From a virus, in the IMG/VR virus record IMGVR_UViG_3300027302_000005, positions 1 through 64,000 of that record: 64,000 nucleotides of DNA, one strand, 5' to 3'. Below the pieces are notes generated by a model. It did no database searches, was not told the origin of the DNA, and worked only from the letters and a program-made list of their open reading frames with translations. Positions 22,151 through 30,458 of the stretch are shown in pieces. How positions within the stretch are numbered: the stretch's first letter is position 1; each line of letters starts with the position of its first letter. The position numbers and the translations under genes were made by a program.

Positions 22151-22507
22151 ATGTACACAATCTCATTCTCAGCAACATTCCCTGAAGATTTCTATCAAGA
22201 AATCAAGACAACATTTCTTGAGAAGAAGCTATCTTGGCGAAGCATTGATTCTGTTGGGTTGACAATGTGGCAATCAATGGCATTTCGTCGATTTGCAAAT
22301 CACCGAGACAGCTATTACATTGGTGGAAACTACGGAGAGAAGGACACAACACTATTTCAAGATGCTAATTGTTGTGTTACAATGACCTGTACAATTCCGG
22401 CAGAATACAATGAGGAATTTAAGATGCTGTTACAACAGTTCCTTATTAGTTGTGCTGATGATTTTGATCTCTATGTGAACAAAGGGGAAGAATATGAACA
22501 AGTTTAA
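22151..22507 (+). CDS. hypothetical protein (118 aa)
   Basis: First gene after the 22089 promoter, with GAGAAG upstream of the ATG. The product (MYTISFSATFPEDFYQEIKT...) has several helices, a FRRFANHRDSYYIGGNYGE segment and two adjacent Cys. It overlaps the next gene by 14 nt. Function unknown. Confidence 0.65.
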   Translation: MYTISFSATFPEDFYQEIKTTFLEKKLSWRSIDSVGLTMWQSMAFRRFANHRDSYYIGGNYGEKDTTLFQDANCCVTMTCTIPAEYNEEFKMLLQQFLISCADDFDLYVNKGEEYEQV

Positions 22508-23129
22508 AGTCGGGGATAAGGTGGAACTGAAGCACGACACTTACGGCTTTCTAGCAAAGGCTGGATTTCGTATGGGCAAGGTGTATACAGTTAAAGAGGT
22601 GGACACTGAAACTGATCGGGTATATGTCAAAGAAACTCTTGGTTGTATACATTACACTCATTTTGAACTTTACAAAGAACCAACTCAGGAGAAACAACCA
22701 ATGAAAACCAAACACATCCCTTTCAGTGAAGATTCATGGACAAAGAACAGAACGTGTAGCGTATTCTGGAAGCCTACGAATACAGTGATTCTCTATTTTA
22801 ACCGTTGGTTAGATGGGCATGATAGCCGATTCATTGGTGTGTGTAAAGCAACTGAATCAGAATACTGTGCAACAACTTTTAGCCAGTACGACTTTTCCAA
22901 CATGGAACTGGAAATCCCCGTAACAACCAAGCGTATTCCGTTTGATGCTAGTCGGAAAGATGCGAAGGTGCTGCTTGCTCATGCAAACAGTCGGGTTGAA
23001 TTGATTGAATGGGTACAGATGGAAAAGAGTAGCGTTGTAGTCGGGGTTACTGAAGATAAGCTAGATTGCGGTGGGTTTTTCACCGCAATATATCACCCTA
23101 ATGATCTTGAAATGGAAATTGAAGAATAA
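22494..23129 (+). CDS. SH3-like domain protein (211 aa)
   Basis: The N-terminal 60 residues (FKVGDKVELKHDTYGFLAKA...GKVYTVKEVDTETDRVYVKE) form a KOW/SH3-like barrel also found at the start of 23358. The remainder has two related stretches beginning TKHIPFSEDSWTK and TKRIPFDASRKDA, suggesting an internal duplication. Function unknown. Confidence 0.65.
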   Translation: MNKFKVGDKVELKHDTYGFLAKAGFRMGKVYTVKEVDTETDRVYVKETLGCIHYTHFELYKEPTQEKQPMKTKHIPFSEDSWTKNRTCSVFWKPTNTVILYFNRWLDGHDSRFIGVCKATESEYCATTFSQYDFSNMELEIPVTTKRIPFDASRKDAKVLLAHANSRVELIEWVQMEKSSVVVGVTEDKLDCGGFFTAIYHPNDLEMEIEE

Positions 23130-23365
23130 TGTCTGACACAATTTCCTTTACATTGCGACATCACATACAGTATGATGTTGTCAATGCAACAGCGTATGAA
23201 CGTGATATTATTCTAGCTGAATTGAATGGAAAGAAAGTTGAACAACAATTCAATTCAACAGTGGAAGCTCTTATTTGGTTGGTAGAACAAACCACTGGAA
23301 AAAATGTTAAAATCAAACATTATTTCAGTGGCCCTTTTAAGCAGGAGAAGAAAGAAGATGAATGA
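23129..23365 (+). CDS. hypothetical protein (78 aa)
   Basis: Coupled start (TAATG) with the preceding gene. The product (MSDTISFTLRHHIQYDVVNA...) is an alpha/beta peptide with a basic C-terminus. It overlaps the next gene by 8 nt. Function unknown. Confidence 0.6.
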   Translation: MSDTISFTLRHHIQYDVVNATAYERDIILAELNGKKVEQQFNSTVEALIWLVEQTTGKNVKIKHYFSGPFKQEKKEDE

Positions 23366-23915
23366 CTTCAAGGTTGGGGATATTGTAGTTTGGAATGGAA
23401 TGTGTGGTGACAAAACATTTGAAATTGGTAAAAAGGGAAAGGTTATGGAGTATTACACTACACATGACGTAGATTTTTTAAGGGTTGATGTTGCTGGATA
23501 CCAAGACTCTTACTTTGCTTGGCGTTGGGATTTGGTTTCACCAGAAACTACGATTTCAACCACTGTTGAAACAGAGCAACCCACTGAAACCAAAGCTACA
23601 CAAACAGGTGGAAGCACACCAAACCAATATCGTCTTTCTATCAACCTCCCTTTGACAGAAGATCGTACACAATACGTTGATGTTGATCTTGAAGCAATGG
23701 ATGTTATTGATGCTTTGGATTTGTCTGGTAATCTGAAAGATGTTCAGAAAGCCTTGTTCCGTATGGGGAAGAAAGATGGAACGCCAGAAACATATGATTT
23801 CAACAAGTGCATCTTCTTCTTGTTGCGGGAGATGAAGAAACGTGGCATTATTAGTCATGGGAAGTTTTGGGAAGCTACTAAAGCTATTGATGAAGTGCTG
23901 AGTAAATGTGAATGA
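23358..23915 (+). CDS. SH3-like domain protein (185 aa)
   Basis: ATG 23358 has AGGAG 9 nt upstream, better than 23304. Residues 1-60 (FKVGDIVVWNGMCGDKTFEI...) resemble the N-terminus of 22494, so the two share a module. A Thr/Gln-rich linker leads to a helical C-terminal domain with DRTQYVDVDLEAMDVIDALD and NKCIFFLLREMKKRGIIS. The latter resembles phage proteins that depend on dnt or ORF partners, but no function is recognised. Confidence 0.65.
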   Translation: MNDFKVGDIVVWNGMCGDKTFEIGKKGKVMEYYTTHDVDFLRVDVAGYQDSYFAWRWDLVSPETTISTTVETEQPTETKATQTGGSTPNQYRLSINLPLTEDRTQYVDVDLEAMDVIDALDLSGNLKDVQKALFRMGKKDGTPETYDFNKCIFFLLREMKKRGIISHGKFWEATKAIDEVLSKCE

Positions 23916-24181
23916 AAACCTATAATTACATCCCCTACCAAGAGTATTGTCCGATTGATTGCACTGTAGAATATCGTCGGAAATACAATGTTGGGGATGT
24001 GTTCGAGAATAAAGCTAAGTGCTTGTCATGCGGGGATGTGATTACATCAAAGCATGTACATGATTTTGTCTGGTGTAGTTGTGGGAAGTTGGGTGTTGAT
24101 GGGGGTAGCCACTATGCTAAGCGTAATTTCCAGAATGTTGATGGGTGGGAAGAGATGTCTGTTGCATATGAAAATGTGTAA
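23912..24181 (+). CDS. zinc-ribbon protein, DUF7695-like (89 aa)
   Basis: Overlaps the preceding stop (ATGA). The core KCLSCGDVITSKHVHDFVWCSCGKLGVDGG has two C-x2-C / C-x-C pairs plus HVHDF, a pattern I associate with a small phage family annotated DUF7695. A structural zinc is expected; function unknown. Confidence 0.75.
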   Translation: MKTYNYIPYQEYCPIDCTVEYRRKYNVGDVFENKAKCLSCGDVITSKHVHDFVWCSCGKLGVDGGSHYAKRNFQNVDGWEEMSVAYENV

Positions 24182-24190
24182 TGGTATAAT
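24162..24190 (+). promoter_or_regulatory. extended -10 promoter for MazG-like gene
   Basis: TTGCAT (24162-24167), 17 bp, TATAAT (24185-24190), with a TG two bases before the -10 (24182-24183). It overlaps the end of the zinc-ribbon gene and lies 34 bp before ATG 24224. Confidence 0.65.
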
Positions 24191-24223
24191 TATTTTCCGG
24201 TACGGTGAAATAGGAGAAAGTTA

Positions 24224-24736
24224 ATGCGGAAGTATGGGCTAAAAGAATTTGAAGAGGATATTGCTTTCTTCAACGAAGCATGTGGTGTGGCGTCTTACGA
24301 TGAAGACAGTAAGCCAGAAGATGTGTATCAAGGTGTTCTAAGGCAATACAACATCATTCAAGAAGAACTGAATGAACTCAAACATGCTGCTGAAACACAA
24401 GACGAAACAGAAATGTTGGATGCTGTTGTCGATGTCCTATTCACATCCTTACGGTTGGTTAGTCTACTTGATAAGCGTTACAATATAATGGCTGGATGTA
24501 AAGCTGTTGCAGAGAACAACGCTTTAAAATATACAAGCAGTAAAGATAGAGCGAGACAGTGGCAGATGACTAAGAAAGAGAAAACGATTGACTGTGAATT
24601 AGTTGAAACTAACGTATTTACAGGCTATGATTGTGGAACGGACTATGACACCTACTATTGCATCAAGAACGCAAAAGGTAAGGTGCTGAAGTATGAAGGA
24701 TTCCCTCAGGTTGATTTAAGCGTTATGAGGAACTGA
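24224..24736 (+). CDS. MazG-like NTP pyrophosphohydrolase (170 aa)
   Basis: The N-terminal ~110 residues are the all-alpha fold with EELNE (48-52) and EMLDAVVD (63-70), the EExxE...ExxD magnesium-binding pattern, followed by AENNALKYTSS. Phage MazG-like enzymes hydrolyse dNTPs or regulatory nucleotides. A C-terminal ~60-residue extension (KTIDCELVETNVFTGYDCGT...) is beta-rich and not part of the usual fold. Fits with the nucleotide-metabolism genes at 25931-29818. Strong SD TAGGAG. Confidence 0.8.
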   Translation: MRKYGLKEFEEDIAFFNEACGVASYDEDSKPEDVYQGVLRQYNIIQEELNELKHAAETQDETEMLDAVVDVLFTSLRLVSLLDKRYNIMAGCKAVAENNALKYTSSKDRARQWQMTKKEKTIDCELVETNVFTGYDCGTDYDTYYCIKNAKGKVLKYEGFPQVDLSVMRN

Positions 24737-24739
24737 AAA

Positions 24740-24928
24740 ATGTCATTTGATGGGTTTACCGGAGCAATGCTTGTGCTGCTTGCGATGTTTTTCCTGATGT
24801 TGGGGTTTGCTTTTAGTGAAACTGCAACCCTAGATGACTGTGTTTCTATGGGTAAAACACGCATTCAAGGAAAGGTTTACATCTGTTATCCAGAACAACG
24901 GAAAGAGAATAATGCAACAGAAAACTGA
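24740..24928 (+). CDS. small membrane protein (62 aa)
   Basis: One hydrophobic segment (residues ~9-26, MLVLLAMFFLMLGFAFSET) is followed by a polar part with two Cys (DDCVSMG, VYICYPE). It may be a membrane anchor or an uncleaved signal with a periplasmic domain. It overlaps the next gene by 17 nt. Function unknown. Confidence 0.6.
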   Translation: MSFDGFTGAMLVLLAMFFLMLGFAFSETATLDDCVSMGKTRIQGKVYICYPEQRKENNATEN

Positions 24929-25109
24929 AATTGACAACGAATTGGTTGGTTGGCTATATGCTGAAGCTATGAATCTTTGTGCTGTAGCCAATCGTGTTGA
25001 AAATACATGGTTCAGAGAATCTCCGCAGATGAAAGATGACGTGGCTTCGCTACGGAACATTCTGAACCAGTTTAATATGATTCTTTACGGGAAGAAATAT
25101 GATGCGTGA
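24912..25109 (+). CDS. hypothetical protein (65 aa)
   Basis: ATG 24912 with GGAAAGAG upstream is chosen over 24834, which would lie inside the membrane-protein gene. The product (MQQKTEIDNELVGWLYAEAM...) is wholly helical. Function unknown. Confidence 0.6.
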   Translation: MQQKTEIDNELVGWLYAEAMNLCAVANRVENTWFRESPQMKDDVASLRNILNQFNMILYGKKYDA

Positions 25110-25269
25110 TTTCATTGACGTATATGTTGGAAAAGATGTAATGTGGTTTGGTTGTCGCTGTGTTGTTACAGAGATTATTGAACATATTGGGGGCAACCAT
25201 GAAGTATCGCTATCGCTCAATGGGCGAGTGTATTGGGATTATCTTAGTGAGCTTGAAGAGGTGGAATAA
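25102..25269 (+). CDS. small hypothetical protein (55 aa)
   Basis: Start at ATG 25102 (25099 is also possible), overlapping the previous gene by 8 nt, with GGGAAGAA upstream. The product (MRDFIDVYVGKDVMWFGCRC...) is beta-rich and ends EELEEVE-like acidic. Function unknown. Confidence 0.55.
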   Translation: MRDFIDVYVGKDVMWFGCRCVVTEIIEHIGGNHEVSLSLNGRVYWDYLSELEEVE

Positions 25270-25270
25270 A

Positions 25271-25411
25271 ATGGCTGAGACAAAACGCATCATTGTGAGA
25301 ATTACCCTACCAGATGAAAGCGGCTGGACGTTGGAAGATGTCTGCGACGAATTAGAATCAGCCCTTTCTGATGTTGCTGACTATACAGGTGCTGTGGTGG
25401 AGTTTAATTAA
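25271..25411 (+). CDS. small hypothetical protein (46 aa)
   Basis: ATG 25271 follows GAGGTGG and lies 1 nt after the previous stop. The product (MAETKRIIVRITLPDESGWT...) has a strand-helix-strand outline with an acidic helix (LEDVCDELESALSDV). Function unknown. Confidence 0.5.
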   Translation: MAETKRIIVRITLPDESGWTLEDVCDELESALSDVADYTGAVVEFN

Positions 25412-25561
25412 TTGGGAAGAACAATCCGTAAATCTGAGATTGATGAATACATTTCAGAAGCAGAGGCACGAAAACAAGTCAAGCTGAAGAAGCAGGCTAC
25501 CAAGGAAACACGCAACAAGCGTAAAGAGAAGAAACAATATGACACAGACATTGAACAATAA
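25412..25561 (+). CDS. small basic protein (49 aa), TTG start
   Basis: TTG 25412 immediately follows the previous stop, with GGTGGAG about 10 nt upstream. The product (GRTIRKSEIDEYISEAEARK...) is a highly charged Lys/Glu/Arg-rich helix and overlaps the next gene by 23 nt. Nucleic-acid binding is possible. The unusual start lowers confidence. Confidence 0.4.
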   Translation: MGRTIRKSEIDEYISEAEARKQVKLKKQATKETRNKRKEKKQYDTDIEQ

Positions 25562-25928
25562 CGATATTGTTGTAGAACAATGTTGGTATGACAAGGCTAG
25601 TGCCTATCGGGAATGTCCTACTGGTTGGCAACACATTGCAAAGCAAGTGGAAGCCGTGTTGCTTGCTGAAGGGTGTGATGTTGAACAGATGAAAGAGAAG
25701 TTTGGTGAGTTGCGTGTCTACTACATTGAACCGCCAGAATGGGATGATTTGACACAGGATGGATACGAAGATAAGCTTGTTCAGATTGACACATTGATTG
25801 AGATAGCCGATCATGTGTGCCAGCGAACGTGTATGGTTTGTGGAGAAACTGGCGAAGAGCGGGTACACTTTGGTTGGATTGAAGTGTTGTGTGATGAACA
25901 TTGGAATGAATTGAATAAGGGGAATTAA
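25539..25928 (+). CDS. putative zinc-binding protein (129 aa)
   Basis: The frame begins at ATG 25539 inside the preceding small gene. The C-terminal part has CQRTCMVCGETGEERVHFGW and LCDEHW, a four-Cys zinc-site pattern. The N-terminal part includes GWQHIAKQVEAVL and MKEKFGELRVYYIEPP. Similar proteins are widespread in phages, function unknown. It precedes thyX by 2 nt. Confidence 0.65.
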   Translation: MTQTLNNNDIVVEQCWYDKASAYRECPTGWQHIAKQVEAVLLAEGCDVEQMKEKFGELRVYYIEPPEWDDLTQDGYEDKLVQIDTLIEIADHVCQRTCMVCGETGEERVHFGWIEVLCDEHWNELNKGN

Positions 25929-25930
25929 GA

Positions 25931-26584
25931 TTGTACAATTTCATTAAAGTAAGGGCTATTGGTGTTACACAACCACTGGTAGATTTCATTCCCAACAGTG
26001 AAGGGATTATTAGCTACGCAGCGCGTGTAAGCGCCCCTAACAACCAGACAAACTTTGAGACAGCAGATAAGCTACTTGGTTATTGTGCTAAAAATGCACA
26101 TTGGAGTGTTTTTGAAACGTGTAGCATCACAATGGAAATTGAAGCTCCTCGTGACATTTGCCGCCAGATTCTTCGACATCGAAGCTTTAGTTTTCAGGAA
26201 TTTAGCCAACGTTATGCAGAAGCTGCTAAGTTTTGTTATCGGGATGTTCGCCTGCAAGACCACAAGAACCGACAGAATAGTATTGCAACTGACGATGAAG
26301 AACTGAAGGCTTGGTGGAATGAGGAACAGGAATGGTTGATTGGTCACATCTCTCGCCTGTATGAAGATGCTATTGCTAAGGGTATTGCAAAGGAAGTGGC
26401 TCGTGTTCTCTTGCCAGAGGGGTTGACAATGAGCAAGATGTACATGCAAGGAAGTGTACGTAGTTGGATGCACTACATCAACCTACGTTCAGATAACGGA
26501 ACACAACTGGAACATTGCGATGTGGCACTGAAAGCAAAAGAAGAATTTATCAAATTGTTCCCATCTTTGGAGAAGTTTGTATGA
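25931..26584 (+). CDS. FAD-dependent thymidylate synthase ThyX (217 aa), TTG start
   Basis: The ThyX signature RHRSFSFQEFSQRY occupies residues 82-95. ISYAARVSA (27-35) and QGSVRSWMHYINLRS supply further substrate and flavin contacts. ThyX makes dTMP from dUMP using methylene-tetrahydrofolate and reduced FAD. The start is TTG with a strong SD (AAGGGG, 7 nt). With RNR and MazG-like enzymes it forms a nucleotide-supply block. Length is typical. The stop overlaps the next ATG (ATGA). Confidence 0.95.
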   Translation: MYNFIKVRAIGVTQPLVDFIPNSEGIISYAARVSAPNNQTNFETADKLLGYCAKNAHWSVFETCSITMEIEAPRDICRQILRHRSFSFQEFSQRYAEAAKFCYRDVRLQDHKNRQNSIATDDEELKAWWNEEQEWLIGHISRLYEDAIAKGIAKEVARVLLPEGLTMSKMYMQGSVRSWMHYINLRSDNGTQLEHCDVALKAKEEFIKLFPSLEKFV

Positions 26585-26952
26585 CACGGTTAGTTAGTTT
26601 TAAGAACATCAGCCTGAGTGACCTCATAAGGTGTCCCGGTTATGACGGAACTGAAGCAAAGACAAAAGAACTGTTGTGGCAGCTTGGTGTAGATACGAAG
26701 CATGAAATAGAAATTTTAGTGGTTCAACACAGAAATATGCAGAATCAAGTAGTCACTTGTGAATACTACATGGGACGGGAACGTACCGACCGTGAGTACA
26801 TTCAATCAGGACATGCCAGTATTGAAGCATTGTATGCCAGTAAACCTGATGCAGAATTGCAGAAGGACATGATTAAGATGAGTCGGCAAGGGCAAGGAAG
26901 TAGGGAGTTTAAGATTAACAAGAGCGATAAGAACAAGGGGATGGATGAATGA
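26581..26952 (+). CDS. hypothetical protein (123 aa)
   Basis: ATG 26581 overlaps the thyX stop; GGAG lies 8 nt upstream. The protein (MTRLVSFKNISLSDLIRCPG...) is alpha/beta and ends in a Lys/Arg/Ser-rich tail (SRQGQGSREFKINKSDKNKG). It sits between thyX and nrdA and is coupled to both. Function unknown. Confidence 0.65.
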   Translation: MTRLVSFKNISLSDLIRCPGYDGTEAKTKELLWQLGVDTKHEIEILVVQHRNMQNQVVTCEYYMGRERTDREYIQSGHASIEALYASKPDAELQKDMIKMSRQGQGSREFKINKSDKNKGMDE

Positions 26953-28814
26953 CAATGAAAGGGAATAATTCGGTTGTAGAATATAACGGCATCATCATTG
27001 ACAACTCACGAAACAACATCATCCCTGAAAAGGGATTGGCAATGCTGACAGCTAAAGGGTTTTACAAGAAAGACCATGAGGATAGCCCGCAACAGTCATT
27101 TGCCCGCGCAGCAGCGTGTTATTGCTTCGGGGATTATGAGTTCGCACAACGCATCTATGATTATGCAAGTAAGCAGTGGTTTACAAATGCAAGTCCTGTT
27201 CTGAGTAATGCTGTAGATGTTGATTGGCCTACATTCACTAAGGAACAGTTTGAAGAAGCAGGTGACTGGTTGGAACGGAATGTTGAACCAGACGGGATGC
27301 CAATTTCTTGCTTCCTTGTCGAAATTCCTGATAACAAACGCGGGATTGTAAACAGCCGTACTGAAACAGCTTGGTTGTCTATGATGGGTGGGGGAGTTGG
27401 GGTGTATGCAGCCAACCGCTCTCCAGATGAGAAGAGTACAGGAGCAATGTCTCATCTTCGTGGATATGATGCTGATACGCTCTCATACAAGCAGACAGCA
27501 AGCCGACGAGGGAGCATTGCAGCGTATCTTGATGTAACACATCCTGAGATTATGCAATTCATTGAGATGCGTAATCCTGTAGGTGGAGATGCAAACAAGA
27601 AATGCTTCAATCTTAATAACGCTGTAAATATTCCAGATTCGTTTATGGAAGCTGTTATCAATGAACAAGAATATGAGCTAGTTGACCCCAAGCATGGCCC
27701 TACAGGGCGTAAGCTGAAAGCAACTGAAGTGTTCGAGAAGATTCTTGAAATGCGTTTTGAAACGGGTGAGCCGTATATTCATTTTATTGATACGACTAAT
27801 CGTTCATTGCCGAATCAGATTAAGAATCCGCTATACAAGGTGAAACAGTCCAATTTATGCAGTGAAGTGACGCTAATGACTTCAGAGAAGCGTACAGCAG
27901 TTTGTTGTCTGTCTTCTCTGAATCTTGAGAAATATGACGAATGGAAAGACACTAATATTGTAGCTGACCTTGTTCGCTACCTTGACAATGTACTGGAATA
28001 CTTCATTCGTCTTGCACCTCCTGAATTGCAGAAGGCTGTCTATTCTGCATCAAAGGAGAGGGCTATTGGTTTGGGAACTCTCGGTTTCCATTCCTACTTG
28101 CAAAGTAAGCTGATTCCGTTTGATAGCGGTGGATACAACAGTGCTGCACAACAGACAAGCATCATCTACGGACGAATCAAGCGCGAAGCTGAAGCTGCTT
28201 CTATGCAATTGGCTCTTGAACGTGGTGAGGCTCCAGATTGTGTTGGTAGTGGGTTCAGGAACAGTCATTTGTTAGCGATTGCTCCTAACGCTTCATCTGC
28301 CGATATTGTTGGTGCAAGCCCAAGCGTTGAGCCTTGGAGTAGTAATGCTTTCAATAGTCAAGGACGTGCTGGCTCATTCCTTATCAAGAACAGGTATCTT
28401 GAACGGGAGCTTGAGAAAGAAGGAATGAACACCAAGGAAATCTGGGATAGCATTATTGCTAATGAAGGTAGTTGTCAGCATCTAAAAGGGTTGTCTGAAG
28501 AAGTGAAGGCTGTATTCAAAACCTTTGAAGAGATTAACCCAATGTGGGTGGTGGAGTTGGCAGCTATTCGACAGCAGTTTATCTGCCAGAGCCAGAGTAT
28601 TAACATCAAGGTTCCTAGCGATATTACACTGGAAGAGATGGCCGATATTCACATTGCTGCATGGAAGAAAGGGTTGAAAACGTTGTACTATTGCCGATCT
28701 AAAGCTGCTAATAAGGCTAGTGTCGGGACAGGGCAAGAAACCCCACTGAATGCTGTTCCAGTACGACAGAAGATTGAGTATGATGAGACAACCTGCCTTT
28801 CGTGTCAGGGCTAA
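26949..28814 (+). CDS. ribonucleotide reductase large subunit NrdA (621 aa)
   Basis: Class I features are visible: MPISCFLV (first redox Cys), QSNLCSEVTL (active-site Asn-Cys-Glu), VCCLSSLN (second redox Cys), LYYCRS (radical-transfer Tyr pair) and the C-terminal CLSCQG shuttle. The N-terminal ATP-cone is absent: the frame starts just before the catalytic core, so dATP feedback may be lost. It reduces NDPs to dNDPs with NrdB (28826). Uninterrupted, no intron. The ATG overlaps the previous stop. Confidence 0.95.
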   Translation: MTMKGNNSVVEYNGIIIDNSRNNIIPEKGLAMLTAKGFYKKDHEDSPQQSFARAAACYCFGDYEFAQRIYDYASKQWFTNASPVLSNAVDVDWPTFTKEQFEEAGDWLERNVEPDGMPISCFLVEIPDNKRGIVNSRTETAWLSMMGGGVGVYAANRSPDEKSTGAMSHLRGYDADTLSYKQTASRRGSIAAYLDVTHPEIMQFIEMRNPVGGDANKKCFNLNNAVNIPDSFMEAVINEQEYELVDPKHGPTGRKLKATEVFEKILEMRFETGEPYIHFIDTTNRSLPNQIKNPLYKVKQSNLCSEVTLMTSEKRTAVCCLSSLNLEKYDEWKDTNIVADLVRYLDNVLEYFIRLAPPELQKAVYSASKERAIGLGTLGFHSYLQSKLIPFDSGGYNSAAQQTSIIYGRIKREAEAASMQLALERGEAPDCVGSGFRNSHLLAIAPNASSADIVGASPSVEPWSSNAFNSQGRAGSFLIKNRYLERELEKEGMNTKEIWDSIIANEGSCQHLKGLSEEVKAVFKTFEEINPMWVVELAAIRQQFICQSQSINIKVPSDITLEEMADIHIAAWKKGLKTLYYCRSKAANKASVGTGQETPLNAVPVRQKIEYDETTCLSCQG

Positions 28815-28825
28815 GGAGAATAAGA

Positions 28826-29818
28826 TTGTCAGTGTTTAAAGAAAGTGCTTCATACCGCCCATTCACATATCCTTGGGCAATGGAAGCAAGTAAGAAACAT
28901 GCAGTAGAGATGTTCTGGGATGTGCATCAATTAGATTTACAAGATGACTTGCGTCAGTACAATACAGTTGGTGGACTCGCTACAAAGAATGTAAGTCACG
29001 AAACAAACAAGTATATCATTGACCAGTTGCTTTGTGTATTTACTGAAATGGACAAAACCGTTGCAAGCGGATATATTCAGTTGTTGCCATACATTAAGAA
29101 CAATGAAGCTCGTACTTGGTTCTTGACAGCAGCGCAGCGAGAGACGGTTCATCAGCGTGGATATGCCTTGGCTGCTGAGACGTTTGGATTCTCTGATAAG
29201 GATTGGAGTAAGTTTGCTGAATACGCTGAAATGCGTGAGAAGCTAGATGCAATGACTGCTGAAAACCTGAATGGACGAGACGAATATAAGGCTGCTGTCA
29301 TCTTGGCTACAATTCTGCTAGGGGAGGGCATTGGCTTGTTTGGTGCGTTTGCTTGTTTGTTGAATTACAAGCGCCAAGGTTTGATCATGGGCTTTAATGA
29401 TGTCAACCAATGGTCGTTAAGCGACGAACAAGACCATGTGACGCAAAACATTCGCTGGCTGGAAGAGATGCGTAAGGACTTGACTGAAGCTGAGAATTGG
29501 CAACTTAACAAGGTTATTCGTCAAGTTGTACATCGCTTTGTTGAAGCTGAACATCGTTTTATTGAACTTGTCTACTCTCTTGGTCAACAAGAAGACATGA
29601 CAGAAGAACAGTTGAAACAATACATCACATTCTTAGGTCAATTGCGGTTGTTCCAGTTGGATTTGCTGAGCCTTGAGGAAGTTCCTACGAATCCGCTTGA
29701 TTGGATGGAGTGGATGTTGTCTGCCGGTAAACATGATGCTTTCTTTGAGAAGCGCGTTACGGACTACTCTCATCGTAAACTAGATGGGAAAGTGGATTAC
29801 AGTAAATACCGTAAATAA
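28826..29818 (+). CDS. ribonucleotide reductase small subunit NrdB (330 aa), TTG start
   Basis: AAGGAG lies 7 nt before TTG 28826; the GTG at 28802 would overlap nrdA and place this SD inside. Metal ligands fit class Ia: REThV-type ETVHQRGY (Glu-x-x-His with the radical Tyr four residues after His), LLGEGIGLFGAF and SDEQDHVTQN. It generates the tyrosyl radical used by NrdA. Followed by the promoter at 29823. Confidence 0.9.
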   Translation: MSVFKESASYRPFTYPWAMEASKKHAVEMFWDVHQLDLQDDLRQYNTVGGLATKNVSHETNKYIIDQLLCVFTEMDKTVASGYIQLLPYIKNNEARTWFLTAAQRETVHQRGYALAAETFGFSDKDWSKFAEYAEMREKLDAMTAENLNGRDEYKAAVILATILLGEGIGLFGAFACLLNYKRQGLIMGFNDVNQWSLSDEQDHVTQNIRWLEEMRKDLTEAENWQLNKVIRQVVHRFVEAEHRFIELVYSLGQQEDMTEEQLKQYITFLGQLRLFQLDLLSLEEVPTNPLDWMEWMLSAGKHDAFFEKRVTDYSHRKLDGKVDYSKYRK

Positions 29819-29822
29819 CTTG

Positions 29823-29852
29823 TTGACAAGCACAAGGATGTGCTGTTATGCT
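29823..29852 (+). promoter_or_regulatory. promoter with AGGA palindrome in spacer
   Basis: TTGACA (29823-29828) and TATGCT (29847-29852) are 18 bp apart. AGCACA-AGGA-TGTGCT (29829-29844) fills the spacer as a perfect 6-bp inverted repeat with AGGA centre. Drives the last early genes. Confidence 0.65.
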
Positions 29853-29894
29853 TCACTTACTTTAACAGACAAGCCGAATGGTTGGAGAATTGAC

Positions 29895-30458
29895 ATGAAC
29901 AAACCTAAACTGAAAGACATCGGTATTACCACAGAAAACTACCGGGAACATCTGAAAATTGGTGATAAGGTATGGGTGGATGAGGGTGGAGAGAGTGTTG
30001 CTACTGTTGTGGAGTTCGATGATAGGGTTAAAACTGACCTCAAAGTTAAGGTGGATGGGGATTGCGATTCGTGGCCTTGGTTGTATAACATCCACCTCAT
30101 TGACAACGAAGCACCTGAAAGCCATGATACCACTCAATTCAAAGCAATGAAGATTCGTATCAAAGATGAAGAACATTCTCGTCTTGTGCAGGAGACACTG
30201 TTTGGGATGGGGTGTGGGTGGGATTATGACAGTAAAACGGTGAAACACACAGGCGAAGAGGTTCTCTGGGTAGATGATGGAACTATCTCTTACTCTGATA
30301 TGAGTAGTTTCAATGAGTTTCCAAATAAGGAGATGGAACTTGTCACTTCCTACTCTCTTCGGCCTATACCGAAGTCAGAAAAAGACTTGCAAATTGAAGC
30401 CCTGCAAAAGCAGATTGAAGCTTTGCAAGAACAACTGAACGAACTGAAAAATGACTAG
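29895..30458 (+). CDS. hypothetical protein with C-terminal coiled coil (187 aa)
   Basis: ATG 29895 (SD TTGGAG) rather than 29784, which overlaps nrdB. The N-terminal part has an SH3-like outline (LKIGDKVWVDEGGESVATVV). The last ~30 residues (KDLQIEALQKQIEALQEQLN) are a canonical leucine-heptad coiled coil, so it should oligomerise. Function unknown. Confidence 0.7.
   Translation: MNKPKLKDIGITTENYREHLKIGDKVWVDEGGESVATVVEFDDRVKTDLKVKVDGDCDSWPWLYNIHLIDNEAPESHDTTQFKAMKIRIKDEEHSRLVQETLFGMGCGWDYDSKTVKHTGEEVLWVDDGTISYSDMSSFNEFPNKEMELVTSYSLRPIPKSEKDLQIEALQKQIEALQEQLNELKND

Noticed and set aside
21885-22262. 125-codon plus-strand ORF across the 22.0 kb gap
   Set aside because: Overlaps the exonuclease end, a hairpin and the 22089 promoter; no SD; out of frame with two good genes.
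26949-28814. Intron in nrdA (a frequent phage site)
   Set aside because: All catalytic motifs lie in one continuous 621-codon frame.
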